Source of the DNA: Emticicia sp. CRIBPO
GTDB taxonomy: Bacteria; Bacteroidota; Bacteroidia; Cytophagales; Spirosomataceae
Direction of reading: 5' to 3'
DNA: 50,968 bases
Assembly (NCBI RefSeq): GCF_009905725.1
Contig: NZ_JAAAKV010000019.1
Coordinates: 1 to 50,968 of the forward strand
Below the pieces are notes generated by a model. The model was not told the origin of the DNA and ran no database searches. It worked only from the letters and a program-made list of their open reading frames with translations. The position numbers were made by a program, and so were the translations under genes. Position 1 is the stretch's first letter, and the number at the start of each line of letters is the position of its first letter. Shown piece after piece: positions 45,262 to 50,968 of the stretch.

Positions 45262-46347
45262 ATGCAAAAGGTAAAATTTCAAAACAAACAGCAGGCCGCA
45301 TTTTTCTCTACATTAAGATCTAAAGTTGAAGACTATTTCGAAGAAAACAATCTTTCCAAATGCGGGGGAAACAAAATCATGATCAAAGCCATTTTCATGC
45401 TTTCATTGTATTTTATTCCCTATGTAACGATTCTCACCGCAGGTCTGTCTCCTGCTGTCAACCTGATCCTCGTCATTGTGATGGGTTTCGGTGTCGCCGG
45501 TGTGGGAATGTCCGTCATGCATGACGCTATCCACGGGTCGTTTTCTGACAACAATCTTTTCAATAAAATATTCGGAGGCAGCTTATACGCTCTTGGGGGC
45601 AATGTATACAACTGGGAGATACAACACAATAAGCTGCACCATACTTATACCAACATTCATGAAGTTGATGAAGACATCACCGGAAAATTCCTTCTGAGAC
45701 TTTCTTTCCAGGACAAGAAAAAAGCGATTCACCGTTTTCAGCACATTTATGCCTTTTTCCTTTATAGTCTCATGACCCTTTCTTTCCTGTGGAAGGATTT
45801 TAAGGAAATCAGGCTCTTTAACGAAATGTCTAAAACAGGCGTCGTGAAGCCGTTCCCGAAAAAGGAAATCTTCAAATTGCTGATCACGAAAACTATTTAT
45901 ATCGTATTTATCTTTGTGATCCCGTATTTTGTAATGGATATTACATTCGGACAATGGTTTTTAGGCTTTATGCTGATGCACTGTACTGCCGGTCTGATCC
46001 TGAGTACTATTTTCCAGCTGGCTCACGTGGTTGAAGGGGCTCATCAGCCGCTTCCTGATGATCAGGGAACTATCGAAAACGCATGGGCTGTTCACCAGTT
46101 ACAAACCACTTCCAATTTTTCAGGATCAGGCAGCTGGTTCTCATGGATGGTAGGTGGTCTTGACTACCAGATTGAACATCACCTGTTTCCGACCATTTCT
46201 CATGTTTATTATAAAGATTTGTCGCCGATTGTAGCTGAAACAGCCAGGGAATTCGGACTGGAATACAACTCGAAAGGAAACTTCAACAACGCCCTGGTCT
46301 CGCATGTCAGAATGCTGAAAAACCTGGGCAGAAATGAATCTTATTAA
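45262..46347 (+). CDS. Fatty acid desaturase (membrane di-iron type)
   Basis: A 361-residue integral membrane enzyme that introduces a double bond into acyl chains, affecting membrane fluidity. The three histidine boxes are present: HDAIH at 87-91, HNKLHH at 122-127, and QIEHH at 303-307. The Gln in the third box (QxxHH) is typical of front-end or linoleoyl-CoA desaturase-like proteins rather than delta-9 enzymes. There is no fused cytochrome b5 domain. Membrane segments lie at about 40-60, 65-85, 205-225 and 230-250. It is monocistronic. Regiospecificity cannot be told from sequence. Confidence 0.93.
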   Translation: MQKVKFQNKQQAAFFSTLRSKVEDYFEENNLSKCGGNKIMIKAIFMLSLYFIPYVTILTAGLSPAVNLILVIVMGFGVAGVGMSVMHDAIHGSFSDNNLFNKIFGGSLYALGGNVYNWEIQHNKLHHTYTNIHEVDEDITGKFLLRLSFQDKKKAIHRFQHIYAFFLYSLMTLSFLWKDFKEIRLFNEMSKTGVVKPFPKKEIFKLLITKTIYIVFIFVIPYFVMDITFGQWFLGFMLMHCTAGLILSTIFQLAHVVEGAHQPLPDDQGTIENAWAVHQLQTTSNFSGSGSWFSWMVGGLDYQIEHHLFPTISHVYYKDLSPIVAETAREFGLEYNSKGNFNNALVSHVRMLKNLGRNESY

Positions 46348-46436
46348 TTTTCGGATTTATTAAACAAAAAAATATTTTTCTTTGTTATGTTTAATATTCA
46401 AACTAGCCTTAAAACAAACATTAAATATTCAGAGTT

Positions 46437-47042
46437 ATGTTAAAGAAAATCATTTCAATCGCGTCAGTCCTCTTAATCGTCGTATTATTTATGAACTTCC
46501 AGATTCTCAAAGGATTATTTTCAGACAAAAGTGAAGTTAACATCAAGCCGGCTTCTGTAGCAGCAAAGGGTTCATTATATGATTTCAAAATGAATTCACT
46601 GGATGGTAAACTGATTGATTTGTCTAAATACAAAGGCAAAAAAGTAATTATCCTTAACGTGGCTTCCAAATGTGGTTACACCCCTCAGTATGCCGACTGG
46701 CAAAAATTCCATGAGAAATACGGTGATAAAATTGTGGTTTTAGGATTTCCGGCCAACAACTTCGGAAGCCAGGAACCGGGTACTAACGAAGAAATTGCTA
46801 CTTTCTGTCAGAAAAACTATGGCGTTACATTCCAGATGTTCGATAAAGTGGACGTAACCGGTGATGCCCAGGCCCCTTTATACAAATGGCTGAGCACCAA
46901 AGACCTTAACGGATGGAACGACAAAGCTCCTACCTGGAATTTCTGCAAATATGTGATAAATGAAAAAGGTGAACTGACTCATTTCTTTGCTTCGAAAATC
47001 AAGCCTGAAGATGCAGATTTCAAAGCAGCTGTAGGCATCTGA
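46437..47042 (+). CDS. Glutathione peroxidase-family thiol peroxidase, membrane-anchored
   Basis: A 201-residue peroxidase of the GPx family. An N-terminal hydrophobic segment (about 4-24) anchors or exports it. The peroxidatic residue is Cys79 in NVASKCGYTPQY; cysteine, not selenocysteine, is used, so thioredoxin is the likely reductant. GPx motifs LGFPANNFGSQEPG and the Trp-Asn site WNFCKYVINEKGE follow. It reduces hydrogen or lipid peroxides, probably in the periplasm. It follows the desaturase by about 90 bases but seems to be a separate unit with its own terminator. Confidence 0.93.
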   Translation: MLKKIISIASVLLIVVLFMNFQILKGLFSDKSEVNIKPASVAAKGSLYDFKMNSLDGKLIDLSKYKGKKVIILNVASKCGYTPQYADWQKFHEKYGDKIVVLGFPANNFGSQEPGTNEEIATFCQKNYGVTFQMFDKVDVTGDAQAPLYKWLSTKDLNGWNDKAPTWNFCKYVINEKGELTHFFASKIKPEDADFKAAVGI

Positions 47043-47066
47043 AAATAAACATCAGACATTTTTATG

Positions 47067-47105
47067 AAGAGTGGAGTCTAAATCAGATTTCACTCTTTAT
47101 TTTTG
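47067..47105 (+). promoter_or_regulatory. Overlapping gpx terminator and menA -7 element
   Basis: AAGAGTGGA (47067-47075) pairs with the segment ending CACTCTT (47091-47097), allowing one G-T pair, around a 13-nt loop. The T run that follows, TATTTTTG at 47098-47105, is itself an exact TAnnTTTG -7 element 24 bases before the menA ATG. No -33 TTTG at the right distance is seen. Confidence 0.55.
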
Positions 47106-47128
47106 CCCCAGAATCAAAACAATACCGA

Positions 47129-48007
47129 ATGTCTCCCTGGTTATCTGCCGCCCGTCCCCGTACCCTGCCCCTGGCTTTGTCCAGTATTTTTTTAGGTAGT
47201 TTTCTGTCATGGAAAGCCGGGAAAGCCGACTGGCTGATATTTGGTCTCTGCTGCCTCACCACCATTCTCTTGCAGGTACTTTCAAATTTTGCCAATGACT
47301 ATGGCGACACTCAGAACGGGGCAGACTCTGCCGACAGGAAAGGCCCCGACAGGGCCGTTCAGGCCGGATTGATCACTCCCGGGCAAATGTTCAATGCCAT
47401 TCTCCTGTTCGGTGCCCTAGCCCTCATTTCAGGTATTTCATTGCTTTATTTTTCTTTCCGGAATGCTTCTTCACAGGAGTTCTTTGGTTTCCTGGGTCTC
47501 GGGCTTCTTTGTATCGTAGCAGCCTACACCTATACTGCGGGTAAGAAACCTTACGGCTATGCCGGTTTGGGAGATGTTTCCGTACTGATCTTTTTTGGAC
47601 TTGTAGGTGTTTTAGGGAGCAACTACCTTTTTACAAAGACCTTCAATCCTGTCAATATCCTGCCGGCACTCAGCTGCGGACTATTTGCAACGGGCGTTTT
47701 GAATGTCAACAACATCAGGGACATTGAGTCGGATACGAAAGCCGGCAAAAAAACTGTACCGAGCAGAATCGGGAAGAAAAATGCGATCGCCTATCACTGG
47801 CTTTTGCTCATTGGCGGCATGTTTTCGGCAGTGGCATATAACGTTGTGTCGGGTGACCATGCTTACTGGTATGTGCTGACTTTCCCTTTATTTGTATTCA
47901 ACGGCGTCAAGGTTACCAGGCTTGAAAACCCTGACCCTATGCTGAAGCAGCTGGCTCTTTCCACTTTACTTTTCGCTGTCCTTTTCGGCTTGTCAGGGAT
48001 CTTATAA
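47129..48007 (+). CDS. menA: 1,4-dihydroxy-2-naphthoate polyprenyltransferase
   Basis: A 292-residue UbiA-family membrane enzyme that attaches the polyprenyl chain to 1,4-dihydroxy-2-naphthoate, the membrane step in menaquinone synthesis. It opens with the MenA-type SAARPRTLPLALS. The first Asp-rich prenyl-PP site is NFANDYGDTQNGADSADR (about 52-69) and the second NVNNIRDIESDTKAGK (about 191-206). About eight membrane segments are visible. It stands alone here; no other men genes lie in the window. Confidence 0.94.
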   Translation: MSPWLSAARPRTLPLALSSIFLGSFLSWKAGKADWLIFGLCCLTTILLQVLSNFANDYGDTQNGADSADRKGPDRAVQAGLITPGQMFNAILLFGALALISGISLLYFSFRNASSQEFFGFLGLGLLCIVAAYTYTAGKKPYGYAGLGDVSVLIFFGLVGVLGSNYLFTKTFNPVNILPALSCGLFATGVLNVNNIRDIESDTKAGKKTVPSRIGKKNAIAYHWLLLIGGMFSAVAYNVVSGDHAYWYVLTFPLFVFNGVKVTRLENPDPMLKQLALSTLLFAVLFGLSGIL

Positions 48008-48134
48008 ATGGTCTTAAAAACTAAAATCCTGCTTAAAAATCAATCATTTCCTGATTTCATGTCAGATCGGTATACCATTAGATAGAATTCTTTTAAAAAA
48101 ATAAAAAAATCTATTCAAAATGAAACATATAGTT

Positions 48135-48142
48135 TATTTTTG
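48135..48142 (+). promoter_or_regulatory. -7 promoter element of the TPR gene (TATTTTTG)
   Basis: An exact TAnnTTTG match 32 bases before the ATG at 48175, in an otherwise empty A/T-rich gap of 167 bases. A -33 TTTG at the usual distance is absent. Confidence 0.55.
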
Positions 48143-48174
48143 AATGATCAAAAAAAGTTCAAAGACCCATTTTT

Positions 48175-49518
48175 ATGAAAAAAACCTTTACGCTTCTCTC
48201 GTTCCTAGTTTTCATAGCCCCACAGATATATGCCCAACAAACCGCCGCTGATTATTTTGACCTGGGCGTTACCCGTAGCAAATCCGGTGATTATATCGGA
48301 GCTTTAACTTCCTTCAGTCAGGCCATCACCATGAACCCTGATAACCCTCAGAGTTATTTTAACAGAGGGCTGGCCAAACAGGCTCTTAAAGACCATCGCG
48401 GTGCTATACTTGATTTTGACAAGACCATTGACCTGAGTCCGAGAGACGGATCGTCTTTCCTTTACAGGGGTATTTCCAAGAGCTTGCAGGAAGACTACAA
48501 GGCAGCTTTGCAGGATTATAACAGGGCCATCGAAATCAACCCTGACGATGCGTATGTGTTTCTTCAGAGAGGGATTACCAGGGCTAAGCTGAACGACTAT
48601 AACAGGGCCATCCAGGATTTTACGAGGGTGATCGAACTCAACCCGGCTGATTCTGAAAAATACCAGGCGTTTTTCTCGAGAGGGCTTTGTAAAGCAAAAA
48701 TTGAAGACTACAGAGGCAGTATCACGGATTACACCAAATCTATCGAACTGAACCCTAAAAGAGCCCAGACCTTTGCAGGGAGGGGCTTGAGCAGAATTAA
48801 AGTGGAAGATTTCACCAATGCCATCCTTGACTATGATGAAGCCCTTAAACTGGATTCACAGGATTCTGAATCATATTATTACAGGGGCTTTGCCAAGGCT
48901 AAGCTGGAAGAGTTTAACGGAGCTAAAATAGACTTCGACAAAGCCCTTCAGCTGGACCCGGCCAGTGCCAAGGCTTATTATGGCCGCGGATTCGTCACCA
49001 GCAAAATAAACAACCAGAAAGCAGCCATAAACGACCTTACCAAAGCCATCACTCAGAATAATCTGAATGCTGATGGTGGCAAAATAGCCTACCTGGGGTC
49101 TATGCCGAAGAATACCCTGGATGCTCTTCGCGGAGCTGTACAGGAAAAAATCAAGGTGAGCGAGTTTTCAGAAGAACGCTCTGAAGCTTACTATGCCAGG
49201 GCCATGGCCAATTTCAAATCAGGCAGTGCCAGGGATGCCATTGCTGACCTTAACAAGTGTATCGACCTCAACCCTACCTATGCTGAGGCTCATTTTGCAA
49301 GAGGTATTGTAAGATCTTCTGAAGGACTGCAAAGAGATGCGATCATTGACCTGAGCAACGCCATCAAGATCAATAACAAGTATGCAGAAGCTTATTATGT
49401 TCGCGGGTTGATCAAAATTGCACTTGGTGATGGTAATGGCGGGTGTTTTGACCTGAGCAAATCCGGTGAACTGGGCTATTCAAATGCCTACACCGTCATT
49501 CGCGAATACTGTAACTGA
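48175..49518 (+). CDS. Exported tetratricopeptide-repeat protein
   Basis: A 447-residue protein with a signal peptide (MKKTFTLLSFLVFIAPQIYAQQ) and about eleven TPR units covering nearly the whole length. They recur every 34 residues or so as A(I/L)xDFxxAIxLNPxxxxxYxxRGxxK. A non-repeat insertion near 285-325 separates the last three repeats. TPR solenoids bind other proteins; no catalytic domain is seen and no partner can be named. The final repeat ends with a Cys-containing helix (GGCFDLSKSGELGY). A strong terminator follows. Confidence 0.93.
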   Translation: MKKTFTLLSFLVFIAPQIYAQQTAADYFDLGVTRSKSGDYIGALTSFSQAITMNPDNPQSYFNRGLAKQALKDHRGAILDFDKTIDLSPRDGSSFLYRGISKSLQEDYKAALQDYNRAIEINPDDAYVFLQRGITRAKLNDYNRAIQDFTRVIELNPADSEKYQAFFSRGLCKAKIEDYRGSITDYTKSIELNPKRAQTFAGRGLSRIKVEDFTNAILDYDEALKLDSQDSESYYYRGFAKAKLEEFNGAKIDFDKALQLDPASAKAYYGRGFVTSKINNQKAAINDLTKAITQNNLNADGGKIAYLGSMPKNTLDALRGAVQEKIKVSEFSEERSEAYYARAMANFKSGSARDAIADLNKCIDLNPTYAEAHFARGIVRSSEGLQRDAIIDLSNAIKINNKYAEAYYVRGLIKIALGDGNGGCFDLSKSGELGYSNAYTVIREYCN

Positions 49519-49534
49519 AAACAGCACGATATAC

Positions 49535-49562
49535 AAAAAGCCATCTCCGGATGGCTTTTTTT
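49535..49562. terminator. Bidirectional intrinsic terminator
   Basis: AAAAAGCCATC (49535-49545) and GATGGCTTTTT (49550-49560) form an 11-bp perfect stem with a TCCG tetraloop. T runs face both directions. It separates the TPR gene from the convergent lasso-type B2 gene. Confidence 0.9.
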
Positions 49563-49564
49563 GT

Positions 49565-49990
49565 TTAATTCCATTTCCATATGGCTTTGAAATCTTTCTC
49601 CGGCAGATCTCCGATCAGGATATTTCCGGCTTTTTCTACCCAGGCATGGGCTTCAAAACCGCCGTCTGTCTTCACCCCGATGATCAGTTCGGCTGATTTG
49701 TCATGACGCATAAAATATTTCAATGTCAAAGCCTGCGGAAGACATAAAGCAGAAAAGACAGGACTTACCTGCCTGATGCTTTTAACCAGCCGAAAAGTCT
49801 TGTCTCCGGTAAATTCCTTCTCTTTTTCCACATGGATCACCCGGGCATAGAGGTTCCTGAACTTTTGAAACGACATGAGCCTGAGTGCAAGACTGATTAA
49901 ACCGGTCACCATAAATGCCCGGAGAACTTGCCATTGCCCTGCGGGCGACAGCTTTATGAATTTCTTAAACCTCTTCAATAAGCTTTTCAT
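49565..49990 (-). CDS. Lasso-peptide-type B2 protein (transglutaminase-like leader protease)
   Basis: A 141-residue protein of the PF13471 (Transglut_core3) family. In lasso-peptide clusters this is the protease that removes the leader peptide, guided by B1. The catalytic triad is visible: Cys83 in ALCLPQAL, His115 in EAHAWVE, and Asp128 in IGDLP. Its length matches stand-alone B2 proteins. It overlaps the upstream B1-type gene by 26 bases. No macrolactam synthetase (asparagine-synthase-like C protein), transporter or precursor gene lies in the visible flanks, so its substrate is unknown. Confidence 0.88.
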   Translation of the reverse strand: MKSLLKRFKKFIKLSPAGQWQVLRAFMVTGLISLALRLMSFQKFRNLYARVIHVEKEKEFTGDKTFRLVKSIRQVSPVFSALCLPQALTLKYFMRHDKSAELIIGVKTDGGFEAHAWVEKAGNILIGDLPEKDFKAIWKWN

Positions 49991-50231
49991 TGATCAGCTC
50001 AGTCAGTATATTTTTCAGGTCTGCTGAACAGGTTTGTTCATCTATAGCATATTTTGAAAGGATTTCATTTTTCAGGGTTTCAAAATCTGCAGGGGCCTTC
50101 TGTAGCAATTCCCAGATGACGGTGCCCGTGCTGTTTAATCCGAAATAGGTTCCTGCCTGGTGGTCGAGGATAACACTCTCCCCTTCGAGGTTGGAAGAGA
50201 CATGGTTTTGAGAAAGCCGGTACTGTGACAT
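49965..50231 (-). CDS. PqqD-like RiPP recognition element protein (lasso B1 type)
   Basis: An 88-residue protein of the PqqD/RRE fold (PF05402). It begins with beta-strands (YRLSQNHVSSNLEGESVILDHQAGTYFGLN) and the family motif NSTGTVIWELLQ, then a three-helix winged part ending with ILTELINEKLIEEV. In RiPP pathways such proteins bind the leader peptide and hand the precursor to a protease or synthetase. Here its partner is the B2 protease whose start it overlaps by 26 bases. A TATATTTG promoter element lies at 50322-50329, so this gene probably opens a two-gene operon. Confidence 0.88.
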   Translation of the reverse strand: MSQYRLSQNHVSSNLEGESVILDHQAGTYFGLNSTGTVIWELLQKAPADFETLKNEILSKYAIDEQTCSADLKNILTELINEKLIEEV

Positions 50232-50550
50232 GCGTTAGTTTTCTTAATCCGGCATAGGCCTAACACCCATTAAATGAGCAATTTTGCTTCAGCCGGAATG
50301 GTTAATTACCTTATTTTTCCGCAAATATAGATAAAAACATTTCAGCTGAAACAGCATAAATCAGGAGATTTTTACCAGAAAAAATAAAGGTATTTTTTGT
50401 GTGACTTTTTGATTTTTTTGCGTCTAAAGGGGATTTTCACTCCATAAAAACAAGCCTCAGGACATTGTAAAGCTATTCATAGCCTGTAGACAAAAGGCAT
50501 GAATGGCTTACAATTTCTGCCCGGAGACTTACTCCGGCACTGCTGTATTA
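50232..50550. other. Gap between the B1/B2 pair and AMP nucleosidase, no precursor peptide seen
   Basis: I read both strands for short open frames from ATG. The longest on the B1/B2 strand is 22 residues (50289-50357) and the longest on the other strand is about 20; neither looks like a lasso or other RiPP precursor. A hairpin with arms CCGGAG and CTCCGG (50521-50526, 50532-50537) follows the AMP nucleosidase stop but has no T run. Confidence 0.55.
50322..50329 (-). promoter_or_regulatory. -7 promoter element for the B1/B2 operon (TATATTTG)
   Basis: The plus strand reads CAAATATA, so the minus strand carries TATATTTG, an exact TAnnTTTG. It predicts a leader of about 80 bases before the B1 ATG at 50231. 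No clear -33 element is seen. Confidence 0.55.
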
Positions 50551-50968
50551 TCAGGCGGTAGGTTTGTGGTCTTCAAAACGAAGGTGTTTCACCGATTCTC
50601 CTGAGTTGGCCAGCTCGTTTAATGACTCTATACCGATCTGAAGGTGTTTTTCGACAAAATTTGTCGTGATCTTCCTGTCACTCTCCTCGGTCTTAACCCC
50701 TTCAGGCTGCATCGGGTTGTCAGAAACAAGCAGCAGGGCTCCGTGTGGTATTGAATTGATAAACCCAACGATAAATATGGTGGCTGTTTCCATGTCTACC
50801 CCCAGGGCCCTGATTTCTTTCAGATAGTTCTTGAATGTTTCGTCATGTTCCCACACCCTTCTGTTGGTGGTATAGACGGTGCCGGTCCAGTAATCCATTT
50901 TATGTTTGATGATCATCTCAGAAACGGCCCTCTGAAGCCTGAACGACGGCAGGGCGGGTATTTCGGGG
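50551..50968 (-). CDS. amn: AMP nucleosidase, C-terminal part (gene runs off the window)
   Basis: The visible 138 codons begin beyond the right edge and stop with TGA at 50551-50553. AMP nucleosidase cleaves AMP to adenine and ribose 5-phosphate, in purine turnover. The segment carries the phosphorylase-fold features of the family: PALPSFRLQRAVSEMI, DYWTGTVYTTNRRVWEHDE, the nucleoside-binding DMETATIF, and LLLVSDNPMQPEGVKTEESDRK near the end. An internal ATG at 50916 is not the start, since homologous sequence continues upstream of it without a break. Confidence 0.9.
   Translation of the reverse strand, partial: PEIPALPSFRLQRAVSEMIIKHKMDYWTGTVYTTNRRVWEHDETFKNYLKEIRALGVDMETATIFIVGFINSIPHGALLLVSDNPMQPEGVKTEESDRKITTNFVEKHLQIGIESLNELANSGESVKHLRFEDHKPTA

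Noticed and set aside
48274-49505. Repetitive sequence considered as a DNA repeat array or CRISPR-like element
   Set aside because: The period is about 102 bases and reflects 34-residue TPR units in an intact coding frame.
50289-50357. A 22-codon frame upstream of the B1/B2 pair considered as a RiPP precursor
   Set aside because: It lacks a plausible leader/core division, the Thr expected near a lasso cleavage site, and a Gly/Ser/Cys core start with a spaced Asp/Glu.
1-50968. tRNA, rRNA, insertion sequences, integrase genes, attachment sites and replication origin
   Set aside because: None was recognised when reading both strands; no CCA-ended cloverleaf, transposase motif or long terminal repeat was seen. 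A covariance-model scan would be needed to exclude small RNAs fully.

Overview
The window looks like a chromosomal piece of a member of the Bacteroidota, most likely the order Cytophagales. The evidence is a T9SS type A C-terminal sorting domain at the left edge, a SusC/SusD pair, several outer-membrane barrels, a PorV/PorQ-like protein, and many promoters with the phylum's TAnnTTTG -7 element in place of a sigma-70 -10 box. The genus is not resolved. Most genes are housekeeping or envelope genes. I see no insertion sequence, prophage, CRISPR array, rRNA or tRNA.

Left part (1-12.1 kb): the tail of a T9SS cargo protein; radA; a small outer-membrane barrel; a two-gene ABC exporter; a tiny HExxH membrane protein; hemN and aroQ (divergent); an NlpC/P60 peptidase; a lipoprotein esterase; a 618-residue protein of unknown function with no signal peptide; and a TlpA/DUF4369-type thioredoxin.

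Polysaccharide utilisation locus (12.3-23.8 kb): a propeller/Y_Y_Y/LuxR-HTH regulator is divergent from susC, susD, a LamG lipoprotein and two tandem glucoamylase-family (PF10091, GH144-like) enzymes, the second a lipoprotein. The best substrate guess is a beta-1,2-glucan: cleavage at the surface, SusCD import, further cleavage in the periplasm. The regulator-susC gap holds direct repeats one helical turn apart and a palindrome next to a good promoter.

Middle (23.8-35.8 kb): an FMN reductase and an NTF2-like protein; a DeoR/GlpR-type regulator facing a nudK-like NUDIX and DUF4406 operon, with two promoters head to head on a 10-bp-phased repeat; an MBOAT/SGNH acyl-transfer pair; pfkA; a probable small RNA; parC with an acidic tail; purine nucleoside phosphorylase; rpmB; an Lrp regulator with a 53-residue DUF5522 gene; and an AT-rich orphan gene.

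Right part (35.9-51 kb): a GH3/serine-hydrolase fusion; an orphan HigA antitoxin; an operon of a PorV/PorQ-like protein and a helix-hairpin-helix barrel protein; DPP IV; a fatty acid desaturase; glutathione peroxidase; menA; a TPR protein; an isolated pair of lasso-peptide-type maturation genes (B1 RRE/PqqD and B2 protease) with no visible precursor or cyclase; and the C-terminal part of AMP nucleosidase.

Several start codons were placed downstream of the longest open frame, because a TAnnTTTG element lies inside the extension or because a signal peptide or family N-terminus begins at an internal ATG. Domain and promoter calls were made by eye, without database searches.
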